In this document: one piece after another, positions 1-9,600 of the stretch
Numbering within the stretch: the stretch's first letter is position 1
Layout of the letters: each line of letters starts with the position of its first letter
From: Mesorhizobium sp. LSHC420B00
Lineage (GTDB): Bacteria; Pseudomonadota; Alphaproteobacteria; Rhizobiales; Rhizobiaceae
Direction of reading: 5' to 3'
NCBI RefSeq assembly: GCF_000503055.1
Contig: NZ_AYVY01000001.1
Location: 359,592-423,591, forward strand
Length of the DNA stretch: 64,000 bases
The notes under the pieces: model-generated
Told to the model about the DNA's origin: nothing
The model's input: the letters and a program-made list of their open reading frames with translations, nothing else
Databases searched by the model: none
Made by a program: the position numbers and the translations under genes

Positions 1-278
1 GCTTCATCAAGCCAAGCGAACTCGAGGAACTGCAGGCGGCCGGCGCCGTCGGCGATATTCTGTGTCATTTCATCGACGCCGAGGGCCGCCCGGTCGACCA
101 CGAGGTGAACCGCCGCGTCTGTGCCTATCCGCTGCAGGATCTGTCGGATATCCCGAGCATCATCCTGGTGTCGGGAGGGCAGGAAAAGATTGCCATCATG
201 CGGGCAGCACTCGCCAACACCAAGGTATCGGTTCTGATCACCGACGAGGATGCGGCAAAGGGGCTGCTCAACCGCTAG
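1..278 (+). CDS. Sugar-binding transcriptional regulator, SorC/DeoR type (C-terminal part only)
   Basis: The 5' end lies outside the window; the last 91 codons are visible, in the frame that ends with TAG at 276-278. The visible part is the end of the sugar-phosphate-binding effector domain of SorC-type regulators: a block ending in GAVGDILCHFID, then an asparagine-arginine segment, a glycine-glycine segment (VSGGQEK) and the terminal ITDEDAAKGLL. Regulators of this family bind a sugar phosphate and control the neighbouring sugar catabolic operon. The likely target is the convergent kinase/oxidoreductase operon that follows. The stop region overlaps the 3' end of the kinase gene by 11 bases. 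The DNA-binding domain cannot be seen. Confidence 0.85.
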   Translation, partial: FIKPSELEELQAAGAVGDILCHFIDAEGRPVDHEVNRRVCAYPLQDLSDIPSIILVSGGQEKIAIMRAALANTKVSVLITDEDAAKGLLNR

Positions 279-1767
279 TCGCGTTGAGAGCACTCAGCCG
301 CACGTGGATATCGCGCGTCGCTTGATAGAGATCGCGGTAGATTGCCTTGCGGCCGCGATAGCCGGCAACAAGTCCATCGACCGGGTCGACATGCATGGTG
401 GGAGCGGCAGCCATTGCCTTTGCGGCGGCTTCCGGCGAGGCAAACCAGCCGACCGCGGCGGCCGCCAGCATGGCGGCGCCGAGTGCGGCGGCTTCGTTGA
501 CCGGCGAAACCGAGATCGGCCGCTCGAGCACGCTTGCCATGATCTGCATGAGGAGTACGCAATTGGTGCCGCCGCCGGCGGCAATCATCGCCGCCTGTCC
601 GCCGGCCTGGGCTTCCATGGCCTCGGTGGCAACGGCCTGCTCGAAGGCGATGCCTTCCAGGACAGCGCGGAAAAGATGCTCCGGCCGGTGGTCGAGCGAC
701 AGGCCGACAATGGCGCCACGCGCGGCACCATCCCAATAGGGGCTCATGACGCCGGCCCAATAGGGCATGACGAGCAGGCCCTCGCTGCCAGCGGCAACCT
801 CCAGCGCCGCTTTCTCCAGTGCTGCCGCCGACGGCGAACCGGTCGTGCGGACAATCCAGTCGACCAGTTGCATGCCCGAACGCAGCACTGTCTCCAGCAT
901 GAAACCGGAACCGGTCGGCGAGACCAGCGTGCGAAAGGCGTCCGAGGTTTTCACCTTGCCGGAATAGCAGCCGCTGACCACGCCGGAGCCGAGCGAGAGA
1001 TAGCTCTTGCCTTCGCCGTAGACGCCCATGCCGAGGCCCATCGCCTGGCCGTCCCCAGCGCCGGCAACGACCGGCGTGCCGGCCCTCAGGCCGGTCAGTT
1101 GCGCCGCGGTTGCGGAAAGCCCGCCGCAAATTGCGCCCGGCGCGACCAGGTCGGGCAATTGCTCCATCTGCAGTCCGGCGGCCGCAACGAGGCGGGGATG
1201 CCAGGTACCTCTCTCGACGTCGAGGAGCCCGAGCGGATCCGCACTTGCGGTGCTGGTGACCAATCGCCCGGTCAGCCGCTGGACGAAGAAACCGTGCACG
1301 TCGACCAGTGCCGCTGCCTGGTGAAGCACCTGAGGCTGGTGTTCGGCAAGCCAGGCGATGGCGTAGAGCGCCGGCGTCGGGTCCGGCGGCTTGCCGCTCC
1401 AGTCGCGGATCGCCTCGCGGCCGAGTTCGGCCGAAAGCCTGATAACCTGCGGCCGGGCGCGTTCGTCCAGCCACAGGATCGCCGGAATAAGTGGTTTGCC
1501 GGCGCTGTCGACCAGCGTGAAGGTCTCGCGCTGGTGGGCAATGGAGATCGCCGCCACGCGGAAAGCGCCGACCGCCTCAGTGACCTGCTTCAATGCGCCA
1601 AGCAGCGCCGTCCACCAATGTTCGGCGTCCTGCTCGAAATGGCTGGGCTTCGGATTTGAAAGCGGATAAGTCTCGCGCGCCTGGAACAGCTCCTCGCCGT
1701 CGCGGGTGAAGGCAATCGCCTTCACGGCCGTGGTCGAGGCGTCGATCCCGATTACGATATCGTCCAT
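268..1767 (-). CDS. FGGY-family carbohydrate kinase
   Basis: A 499-residue sugar or polyol kinase of the FGGY family, which phosphorylates its substrate with ATP in the cytoplasm. The N-terminal phosphate-binding strand reads VIGIDASTTAVKAIAF and the second ATPase-fold domain has the glycine-rich MIAAGGGTNC and the terminal NEAAALGAAMLAA segment. Length is normal for the family. The ATG at 1767 was chosen because the fold starts there; a longer frame extends upstream but overlaps the preceding gene. The gene lies 20 bases after the SAF-domain oxidoreductase and is surely co-transcribed with it. Substrate is not readable from sequence; xylulokinase-like and erythritol-kinase-like relatives are both possible. 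Confidence 0.9.
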   Translation of the reverse strand: MDDIVIGIDASTTAVKAIAFTRDGEELFQARETYPLSNPKPSHFEQDAEHWWTALLGALKQVTEAVGAFRVAAISIAHQRETFTLVDSAGKPLIPAILWLDERARPQVIRLSAELGREAIRDWSGKPPDPTPALYAIAWLAEHQPQVLHQAAALVDVHGFFVQRLTGRLVTSTASADPLGLLDVERGTWHPRLVAAAGLQMEQLPDLVAPGAICGGLSATAAQLTGLRAGTPVVAGAGDGQAMGLGMGVYGEGKSYLSLGSGVVSGCYSGKVKTSDAFRTLVSPTGSGFMLETVLRSGMQLVDWIVRTTGSPSAAALEKAALEVAAGSEGLLVMPYWAGVMSPYWDGAARGAIVGLSLDHRPEHLFRAVLEGIAFEQAVATEAMEAQAGGQAAMIAAGGGTNCVLLMQIMASVLERPISVSPVNEAAALGAAMLAAAAVGWFASPEAAAKAMAAAPTMHVDPVDGLVAGYRGRKAIYRDLYQATRDIHVRLSALNATSG

Positions 1768-1787
1768 CAGGCGGAGATCCGGCGGGG

Positions 1788-3110
1788 TCAAGCCGCGTTG
1801 GTAGCGAACCGTCCGTCCGACTGATCGAGACGACGGCGGATCTGGGTTATCACCATCGAATCGTCGGGTACACAATTTTCATAGGTCAGGAAATCGCCGA
1901 TCTTGAGCGGCTTGACCACCTTGGCCCGTTCGGCAAGGCCGAGCGGCAGCGCGCCCCGGGCGCGTGCATCTTCCCATGTCATGGCGAAGCCGCGATAGTC
2001 GTTCTCGCCGATCATGCCGAGCGACTGGCCGACGCCAAGATCGCTCTTGGCAACCGCCACCGCCTCGGCGACCGGACGGTCGAGCGGCTCCATGTCGGCC
2101 CGTTTGTAGACGACGGCGCGCGCCGCCGACAGCGGCACTTCCAGGCTGGTCAGATGATAGGGCCGGAAGATCGTGAAATAGGGGCCTTTGCCGACCTTGA
2201 GGTCGATCATGCGCTCCAGCACGCGCGGATGCTGGGTCTCGATGATGCAGAACACGCCGGGCGCCACGCCCTTGCCGATCGAATAATCGACCACGCCCTT
2301 GCGATGCAGCACGCCGCCATCCTCGCGCGGGCAGAGCACGCTGGCGAGCTCCTCCAGCGTTGCGGTTGGGCCGTGCATGCCCGGCACGTCGGGCACCAGG
2401 CCGGTGGCATTGGCGATCGCCACCATTTCGATGGCCGTCTTCGAGCCGTCGACGAATTCGACCAGCATGCGCGCATTCATGTTGCGCTCGGCCGCTTCTT
2501 TCTCGTAATCGGCCGGCATGGCGTCGATCTTCAGCGGATTGTTCTTGCCCTTGCCGGCGGCGATGATGTTGAAGCCGAGGCTTTTGGCAAAGCCGATGAT
2601 CTCCAGCGTGCAGGCCGGCTCGTCGCCGGCGGCACCGGTATAGACGACGCCGGCCTTGCGTGCCTCGTCCTTGAGGAAGCGGCCGATCGTGATGTCGGCC
2701 TCGACATTGAGCATGACGATGTGCTTGCCGTTCTTCATCACTTCCAGCGCGAACAGCGTGCCGATATTGGGATTGCCCGTCGCGTCGATGATGACGTCGA
2801 TCCGGCCGGCCGCCGCCAGCGCGTGCAAATCTTCGGTCACCGCAATCTTGCCGGCCTCGATGGCGCGGTCGATCGCCGCCGCATTGCCGGCCTGGACGAT
2901 GTCGGAACGGTCGTGGCCAGCGAGCAGCGCCGCGTCGATCGCTGCCTGCGGCCTGACCTCGGAAATAGCGCCGATCCGCATGCCCGGCATCAGTGCCACC
3001 TGGACGACGATGTCGGTGCCCATCTGACCGGCGCCGGCAAGCCCGATGGTGATCGGCCCCTGCTGTTCAGCGCGCTGCAGAAGTTCCGCTGCAAATTGCG
3101 GATGGGACAT
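1788..3110 (-). CDS. NAD(P)-dependent oxidoreductase, homoserine-dehydrogenase-like with C-terminal SAF domain
   Basis: A 440-residue cytoplasmic protein. Residues 20-140 form a Rossmann fold (IGLAGAGQMGTDI, later IIDATGNPN) of the homoserine dehydrogenase type. The middle part carries a conserved GDEPACTLEI block, and the C-terminal 80 residues look like a SAF domain. Such fused proteins occur beside polyol and sugar-acid kinases and are thought to oxidise or rearrange a polyol-derived substrate; the exact reaction is not known to me. The ATG at 3110 has a strong GGAGGAAG ribosome site seven bases upstream. First gene of a two-gene operon with the FGGY kinase; a palindromic region lies about 60-80 bases upstream. 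Confidence 0.8.
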   Translation of the reverse strand: MSHPQFAAELLQRAEQQGPITIGLAGAGQMGTDIVVQVALMPGMRIGAISEVRPQAAIDAALLAGHDRSDIVQAGNAAAIDRAIEAGKIAVTEDLHALAAAGRIDVIIDATGNPNIGTLFALEVMKNGKHIVMLNVEADITIGRFLKDEARKAGVVYTGAAGDEPACTLEIIGFAKSLGFNIIAAGKGKNNPLKIDAMPADYEKEAAERNMNARMLVEFVDGSKTAIEMVAIANATGLVPDVPGMHGPTATLEELASVLCPREDGGVLHRKGVVDYSIGKGVAPGVFCIIETQHPRVLERMIDLKVGKGPYFTIFRPYHLTSLEVPLSAARAVVYKRADMEPLDRPVAEAVAVAKSDLGVGQSLGMIGENDYRGFAMTWEDARARGALPLGLAERAKVVKPLKIGDFLTYENCVPDDSMVITQIRRRLDQSDGRFATNAA

Positions 3111-3170
3111 GTCGCTTCCTCCAGTTCTTGACGCGCCGCAGCGTCCAAATCAACGTTTTGAACATTCCTA

Positions 3171-3192
3171 TTTCCAAATGAAAAATATTTCA
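3171..3192. promoter_or_regulatory. Overlapping palindromes upstream of the kinase operon (candidate operator)
   Basis: TTTCCAAATGAAA (3171-3183) and TGAAAAATATTTCA (3179-3192) overlap. The second is a near-perfect inverted repeat, TGAAA-N4-TTTCA. The AT-rich site lies in the 225-base gap before the 3110 operon and is a candidate binding site for the SorC-type regulator encoded at the start of the window. Function is inferred from position and symmetry only. Confidence 0.4.
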
Positions 3193-3335
3193 ACCTGCAA
3201 TTGGGACATTCCCGCTCTGGAATGGCCGATCGCTTGGGGTCAGCTGCCGGTCAGGGCACGACCTCTGCAGGTAGCCGGACGGCGCCGACCGATGCGGGTT
3301 GCTCGACGTTGCCTTGAGGTGGCGCGGTCTCTACC

Positions 3336-4442
3336 TCAGCTGCCGATCTCGAAGAAGGGCGCGCCGAGCAGGTCGGGAACGACATCGATACCAAGTCCCG
3401 GCCCGTCCGGAATGCCCATGCGGCTGCCCGAGACCGGCGGCATATTGGATGCGGTGCGCACCGTCACCCATTCGTGGAAGGCGATGGCGTGCAGCCGGCG
3501 CTCCTCGGGCGTCGACAGCGACAGATGCGCCATGGCCGATGTGTCGATCTCGGCGCCGCCAGTGTCCTCGACGGTGATCATGAAGCCGAGATCGACGGCG
3601 AGGTCGCGGATTTGGCGCGTTTTGGTCACTCCTCCGAGCCGCGAGATCTTCAGCGTCAGCCCGTCGGCAGCGCGCTTGCGGTGGATGTCGAGCATGTCGT
3701 CCAGCGAGGCGACGGATTCGTCGAGCACCATCGGTTTGTCAAGCGAGCGGCGCACCGACATGCATTCGTCGATCGTCGTGCAGGGCTGTTCGAACGTGTA
3801 GTCGATGGTGCGCGTCGCATCCACGAACTGGCATGCCTGGTAAGGCGTCCAGCCGGCATTGGCGTCGCAGAAGATGACGGTGCCCTTCGGCACCGCGGCG
3901 GCGACGGCTGTGACGCGTTCGATGTCGTCATGGACGTTGCCGCCGACCTTGACCTGCAGTCGATGAAAGCCGTCTTTGACGATGCGCTTGGCAAGTGCAG
4001 CCATCGCGTCGACCGTGCCATGGGTGACGACCTTGTAGAGTTCGGCCGTCTCGCTCTCGCGTCCGCCAAGCAACGTAACCAGCGGCACGTCGGCGGCGCG
4101 CGCCGCGAGATCCGAGCATGCCATGTCGAGCGCCGACTTGACGTAGGGATGGCCCTTGAACACCGTATCCATGAGCCTGTTGATCCCGGCAAGCCCGCGT
4201 GGGTCATGGCCCATGAGATGCGGCGCGATCTCGACGACGCCGGCGCGCGTGCCGGCGGCGAACGCCGGTGAATAAAAATTGCCGAGCGGCGCCATCTCGC
4301 CCCAGCCGGTGAGCCCGCTATCTGCGATGACGGCGACGATCACCGCGTCGAACGCATCGGCGACGCGCCCCTTGGACATACGATAAGGCCCGTCAACGAA
4401 GGGCTGCACGACATGGTAGGCTTTGATGGTTTTGATCTGCAC
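3336..4442 (-). CDS. Mandelate racemase/muconate lactonizing enzyme family protein
   Basis: A 368-residue enolase-superfamily enzyme of the muconate-lactonizing subgroup: these abstract a proton alpha to a carboxylate and need Mg2+. Visible active-site residues are the first lysine K165 (RLQVKVGG), metal ligands D193 (FCDANAGW), E218 (TFEQPC) and D241 (VLDES), and the second lysine K265 (LKISRLGG). The N-terminal capping region, with KDGPY/GWGE-type blocks, resembles the hydroxyproline-betaine epimerase and cis-3-hydroxyproline dehydratase group, so an imino acid or its betaine is a possible substrate, but this is a guess. The gene follows the GntR regulator by 51 bases on the same strand and is probably controlled by it. 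Confidence 0.85.
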   Translation of the reverse strand: MQIKTIKAYHVVQPFVDGPYRMSKGRVADAFDAVIVAVIADSGLTGWGEMAPLGNFYSPAFAAGTRAGVVEIAPHLMGHDPRGLAGINRLMDTVFKGHPYVKSALDMACSDLAARAADVPLVTLLGGRESETAELYKVVTHGTVDAMAALAKRIVKDGFHRLQVKVGGNVHDDIERVTAVAAAVPKGTVIFCDANAGWTPYQACQFVDATRTIDYTFEQPCTTIDECMSVRRSLDKPMVLDESVASLDDMLDIHRKRAADGLTLKISRLGGVTKTRQIRDLAVDLGFMITVEDTGGAEIDTSAMAHLSLSTPEERRLHAIAFHEWVTVRTASNMPPVSGSRMGIPDGPGLGIDVVPDLLGAPFFEIGS

Positions 4443-4493
4443 GTTTTCTGTCCGTTGCCTATGTTCCGGGATGACCCGCCAAACTTGTCGGTT

Positions 4494-5219
4494 TCAACCG
4501 CCTTCGGGCCGGCCGCTACGATCGGCACCGGCGCCCTTTGAGCCGCGCTCTTCCAGCCCGCGCGCATAGGCGAGCAGTTCCTCGAAATCCAAATCGATAT
4601 GCTCCTTGGCGTGGCGCTGGGCAGCGCGCATGTCGCTGCCCTGGAGCAACTGCACATAGGTTTCGTGAGCGTCTTCGGCAGGCACCGGCTCGTTGCGGGC
4701 CCGCTGGTGCAGCGCAAAATACATCTGCAGCCGGCTGGCCAGCCGCTGCCAGGTTTCCAGCAGCACCGAGTTGTCGGCCCATTCGTGGATCAGTCCATGC
4801 AGTTGCAGCGCCGTTTCGATCTGCCGCGTCGTGTCCAACTCGCGCGTCGCCTGCTTCACCGCCGCATGCCGCCGGTCGATCTCATCGAAGAAGCGCTGGT
4901 CGCGAAGCGGCCAGGTCCGCTCGATGGCGAATTCGTCCAGCACCTTGTTGAGCGAATAGGCATCGTCGATGTCCTTGGCGGTAACGTCGATGACGAAGGT
5001 TCCGGCGTAGGGGATGCTGGTCAGGATGCCTTCCTGCACCAGCTCGCGCATCGCCTCACGCAGCGGCGCACGACTCACCCGCATCTGCTCGGAAATCCTG
5101 AGTTCGTTGAGTTTTTGTCCTGGCTCTAACTGGCCGGTCAGGATCGCGCGCCGGAGCAGCGCCACGATCTCGGCCCGGCGTGTCGTATCCGCGATCGGAC
5201 TGAAATCCAGCTTCGCCAT
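4494..5219 (-). CDS. GntR-family transcriptional regulator, FadR/FCD subfamily
   Basis: A 241-residue DNA-binding regulator. Residues 14-75 are a winged helix typical of GntR proteins (LEPGQKLNELRISEQM, then SRAPLREAMREL), followed by an all-helical FCD ligand-binding domain to about residue 225. The ATG at 5219 was chosen because the GntR domain starts directly after it; the open frame upstream has no homology. It sits just upstream of the enolase-superfamily gene, same strand. A perfect 16-base palindrome lies 33 bases before the start, of the form such regulators bind, so autoregulation and control of the downstream enzyme are likely. Confidence 0.9.
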   Translation of the reverse strand: MAKLDFSPIADTTRRAEIVALLRRAILTGQLEPGQKLNELRISEQMRVSRAPLREAMRELVQEGILTSIPYAGTFVIDVTAKDIDDAYSLNKVLDEFAIERTWPLRDQRFFDEIDRRHAAVKQATRELDTTRQIETALQLHGLIHEWADNSVLLETWQRLASRLQMYFALHQRARNEPVPAEDAHETYVQLLQGSDMRAAQRHAKEHIDLDFEELLAYARGLEERGSKGAGADRSGRPEGG

Positions 5220-5252
5220 TCGGTGCTCCAGGAGACCAAAAGCTACACAAGC

Positions 5253-5268
5253 AGATTGTCGACAATCT
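5253..5268. promoter_or_regulatory. Perfect palindrome, likely GntR operator
   Basis: AGATTGTCGACAATCT is a perfect 16-base inverted repeat with the TTGTCGACAA core often seen for FadR-type GntR regulators. It lies 33 bases upstream of the GntR start codon, where it could overlap the promoter. Confidence 0.65.
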
Positions 5269-5423
5269 AACAAGAGGGTAATTGCGGGTTCAGGTTCTCC
5301 GCTGGCCTGCAGCTTGCGGCAGATGGGTACGTCACGGCCCGCTCTATTTGCGCCTTCATGGCTCCTGCCAAGGCCGAGTGCGCCGATGAGGCCAATCTTG
5401 CCGACCCTGCTCAGCAAGAAAAC

Positions 5424-5453
5424 GGCGCCCTCGGCGTGGGAGCCGAGGGCGCC
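5424..5453 (-). terminator. Intrinsic terminator of the RND efflux operon
   Basis: A 12-base perfect stem (GGCGCCCTCGGC / GCCGAGGGCGCC) with a 6-base loop lies 26 bases after the adaptor gene stop. On the minus strand the stem is followed by GTTTTCTTG, a short T-rich tract. It ends the efflux operon and may also stop convergent read-through. Confidence 0.7.
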
Positions 5454-5478
5454 GCGGGACCGGACCTGATGGGGGTTA

Positions 5479-6633
5479 TCAGGTGGCCGGTTTCTGGGGT
5501 AGCGGCGAGACCGGCATTCCCGGGCCGATCTTCTGCAGATTGCCGGTGATCACCTGGTCGCCTTCGGCTACGCCGCTCAAGATGGCCACCTGATCGCCAT
5601 TGGTCGGTCCGAGCGAAACGATGCGCTGGTCGACGGTGTTGTCCTTGCCGACGACATAGAGGTATTTGCCGAGCTGGCCTGAGCCGAGTGCCGTCTGCGG
5701 CACCATCAGCGCATCGGGCTGCTCTTTGACGTGCAGCCGGACGCGGACATACTGCCCGGGCAGCAGCGTGAATTTGCCGTTGCCGACCGTCGCCCGTGCC
5801 GTGATCGTGCCGGTCGAGCGATCGATTGTGTTGTCCATGAAGGTAAGATCGCCCTTCTGGCGCGGTTCGGTTTCACCGGGAAGCAGGACGTCGACACTGA
5901 TCGGTCCCGCAGCCCGAGCTTCCTCGATCTGGGTCAGGTCCGTTTCGCTCGGATTGAAGGTGACGTAGATCGGATCGAGCTGCACCAGCGAGTTGAGCAC
6001 CGTGCCGGCAACGCTGACCAGCGTTCCGACGGAAGCCTGGCTACGTCCGATGCGTCCCGCGAACGGGGCACGGATTTCGGTATAGCTCAAATTGAGCTCG
6101 GCGGTCCGCAAGGCGGCTTGGTTCACGGCGAGCGAGGCCTGAGCCTCGCGCAAGGTGCTGGTGCGCTGGTCGAACACGTCCTTGGCGAGATAGCCGCTCT
6201 TGGCGAGCTCGCTGCCGCGCCCGAGATTGGAGCGCGCATAGTCGAGTGTTGCCGTGTCGCGCTGGATAAGCGCCTTCGCCTGCTCCAGGGCAGCCTGGAA
6301 ATCCTCCGGGGCGATCTTGTAGAGAAGGTCGCCCTTTGCAACATCGCCGCCGTCGGTGGCGACCTGCTCCTGCAGATAGCCCGGCACGCGCGCCTGCAGC
6401 GTAATGCTGCGGATCGGCTCTACCCGGGCGGCGTAGTCGAGATAGATCGGGATCGTCTTCTTGACGACGCTCACCACCGGCACCGGCATGACAAAGGCTT
6501 CCGGCTTGGGTGTCGCCGCCCCGGCCGTGCCGGCGTTGAGGCTGAGACTGCCCATGTCGAGCAAGTGAACGCTCGCTATCGAAATCGCCCCAAGGGCGAC
6601 GGCCGTTCCCAGCGCGATTTTCCATTTACGCAT
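5479..6633 (-). CDS. RND efflux pump periplasmic adaptor subunit (membrane fusion protein)
   Basis: A 384-residue periplasmic adaptor linking the inner-membrane RND pump to an outer-membrane channel. The N-terminal 25 residues form a signal or anchor helix after MRKWK. Then come the lipoyl-like half-motifs and the alpha-helical hairpin: YAARVEPIRSITLQARVPGY near residue 70, DGGDVAKGDLLYKI near 100, and the second half IRAPFAGRIGRSQASVGT near 195. The C-terminal beta-barrel and membrane-proximal domains end in Q-V-I-T-G-N. Length is typical. It lies 16 bases after the pump gene. No outer-membrane factor is encoded nearby, so the pump must use one encoded elsewhere. Confidence 0.93.
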   Translation of the reverse strand: MRKWKIALGTAVALGAISIASVHLLDMGSLSLNAGTAGAATPKPEAFVMPVPVVSVVKKTIPIYLDYAARVEPIRSITLQARVPGYLQEQVATDGGDVAKGDLLYKIAPEDFQAALEQAKALIQRDTATLDYARSNLGRGSELAKSGYLAKDVFDQRTSTLREAQASLAVNQAALRTAELNLSYTEIRAPFAGRIGRSQASVGTLVSVAGTVLNSLVQLDPIYVTFNPSETDLTQIEEARAAGPISVDVLLPGETEPRQKGDLTFMDNTIDRSTGTITARATVGNGKFTLLPGQYVRVRLHVKEQPDALMVPQTALGSGQLGKYLYVVGKDNTVDQRIVSLGPTNGDQVAILSGVAEGDQVITGNLQKIGPGMPVSPLPQKPAT

Positions 6634-6649
6634 GATCGATTCTCCAGTC

Positions 6650-9600
6650 CTATTCAGCCGCTTCGGCCAATGGCTCGAAGGCGGGTTCGGCGGTTGGTTG
6701 TTCAGTCGTTTCGGAGACCGGTTCGCTCTCGCTGCGGCGCTCGCGCAGCTGCTCGATCACCGCATAGAAGACCGGCACGAACACCAGCGACAGGATGGTC
6801 GCTGCGACCATGCCGCCAAAGACGGTGGTGCCGATCGACTGCCGGCTTGCGGCACCCGCACCTGTGGCGAACATCAGCGGCAGCACGCCGAGGATGAAGG
6901 CGAAGGCGGTCATCAGGATCGGCCGCAGCCGCAGCCGCGCCGCTTCCATCGCGGCGTCGACGATGCTGAGGCCTTCTTCGCGCCGGCGCCGGGCAAACTC
7001 GACGATCAGAATCGCGTTCTTGGCCGCCAGTCCGATCAGCATGACGAAGCCGATCTGCGAGTAGACGTCGATCTGCATGCCGCGCAGCCACAGCACGACG
7101 AACGCACCGAACAATGCGAGCGGCACCGCCAGCAGCACCATGAACGGCATCGCCCAGCTCTCATATTGCGCGGCAAGGATGAGGAAAACGAAGACGATGG
7201 CGAGGCCGAAGACGACGGATGCGATCGATCCCGCCTTGAGCTCCTGATAGGTGATGCCGGTCCATTCGTAGCCGAAATCTCTCGGCAACGCCGTGGCAGC
7301 GGCACGTTCCATTGCCGCCACCGCCTGGCCGGACGAAAAGCCGGGGGCGGCGCCGCCATTGATCAGGGCCGACGCATTGTTGTTGTAGTGCGGCACGGTC
7401 TCGGGGCCGACGATGGGCACAAGCTTGCCCAGCGTGCTCAGCGGCACCATGCCACCCGACGCATTGCGGACATAGAGCCGCGAAATGTCGGCCGGACCGG
7501 CTCGAGAGTCCTTGTCGGCCTGGATCGTCACCCGGAAGGTGCGGCCAAACAGGTTGAAGTCGTTCACATAAAGCGAGCCGAGATAGATCTGCAGCGTGTT
7601 GAAGACGTCCGGCAGGTTGAGCCCGAGCAGCTTTGCCTTGGCGCGATCGAGATCGTAGTTGAACTGCGGCGTCGAGGTCGAGAACGACGAGAACAATTGC
7701 TGTGGGTTGAGCTCCGGCTGCTTGCGCGCCTCGGCAATCACAGCTTGCGTCGCATCGTTGAGCGCCACGCTGCCGCGGCCGGTCAGATCCTCGACCTGGA
7801 ACTCGAAGCCACCGGTGGTGCCGATGCCCGGGATCGAAGGCGGGTCGAAGCTCAGCGCAAAAGCCTCTGGAATTTGCAGCAGCTTGTTGCGCACGTCGGC
7901 GACGAGCTTCGAGGCGCTCTGGTCGGGGCCGCGTTCGTCCCATGGCTTCAGGATGGCGAATTCGACCGCCGAGTTCGACTGCGCGGCACTGGTCAGGAAG
8001 TTCAAGCCGCTGATCGAGCCGACAATGTCGACGCCGGGCGTGTTCTGCAGGATATCGCGTGCCTTTTGCGCCACTGCATCGGTGCGTTCCAGCGAGGCCC
8101 CGTCGGGGAGCTGGATAACGACGAAGAAGTAGCCCTGGTCTTCGACCGGAAGGAAGGTCGAGGGCAGGCGCTGCCAGACGAAGTAGGTCGCGACAAGTCC
8201 GGCCGCGAACAGGCCAAGCATGATCCAGCGCAGACGGATGAGAATGCGCACGCCATTCGCATACGCATGCGACAGCCGTTCGAAGCCCATGTTGAACCAG
8301 CGGAACAGCACGAACTGCGTTTCAGGCCGGTGGCGCAGGAACGCCGCGCTGAGCGCCGGAGTAAGCGTGAGCGAGACAAAGGCCGAGATGCCGAAGGAGA
8401 TCGCGACTGTCAGGGCAAACTGGTTGTAGAGCCGGCCGGAAACGCCGGGGATGAAGGCAACCGGCACAAACACGGCCATCAGCACGGCGGTCGTGGCGAT
8501 GATCGGTCCGGTGACCTCGGCCATCGCCGTACGCGTGGCAGCCAGCGGTTTGAGGCCGGCCTCGAGCTGGCGTTCGACATTCTCGACGACGACGATCGCG
8601 TCGTCGACGACGAGGCCGATCGCCAGCACCATGCCGAGCAGGCTGAGCATGTTCAGGGAGAAGCCGAACATGTACATGACGACTAATGTCGACACCAGCG
8701 ACACCGGAATCGCGATCGTCGGGATGATCGTGGTGCGCCAGCTTTGCAGGAAGATGAACACCACCGCGACGACCAGGACCAGCGCCTCGCCGAGCGTGAT
8801 CAGCACGTCATGCATAGACGCCGATACGAAACGTGTCGTATCGTAATGCATGGCATAGCTGACCCCCTTCGGGAAGCGGGCCGACAGCTCCTGCATCTTG
8901 TCCTTGACGCGCTGCTGCAGATCGAGCGCGTTGGAGCCCGGCATCTGGTAGACCGCGAGCACCACCGTCGGGTCCTTGCCGAAGAAGGCCGACGACGAAT
9001 ATTGCAGCGCGCCGAGCTCGATGCGCGCAACGTCGCGGAGCCGCACCAACGAGCCGTTGGCGGTATTGGCCCGCACGACGATGTCGCCGAACTCCTTGGG
9101 GTCGCTCAGCCTGCCGACGGCGTTGACCTGCATCTCGAAAGCGGTGCCGGCCGGAGCCGGCGATTGCCCGATCTTGCCGGCCGCCACCTGGACGTTCTGC
9201 TCGGCGACGGCGTTCTGCACGTCGACGGCGGTGATGCCGAGATTGGCGAGCTTGTCGGGATCGAGCCAAACGCGCATCGAATAGCGCCGCTCGCCGAAGA
9301 TCTGCACGTCGCCGACGCCAGGCAGGCGCTTCAGCGGATCGACCACCTGCAGGTAGGCGAGATTGCTCAAAGTGACCGGGTTGACGGAGCCGTCCGGGGA
9401 GGTGAGGTCGACGATCAGGACGAAGTTCGGGTTCTGTTTCTTGATCGTCACGCCGCCCTGGTTGACGATGGCCGGCAACGAGGAAGCCGCCTGCGAAACG
9501 CGGTTCTGGACGTCGACGGCGGCGGTGCTCAGGGAATAGCCGACCTCGAAAGTGATGGTGATCGTCGAGGAGCCGTCATTGGAGCTCGACGACGACATAT

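Noticed and set aside
6632..8686. Long open frame of about 680 codons opposite the RND pump gene
   Set aside because: It is the antisense of a clear transporter gene; the translation is rich in H, D, R and E without any fold pattern, as expected from high-GC shadow frames.
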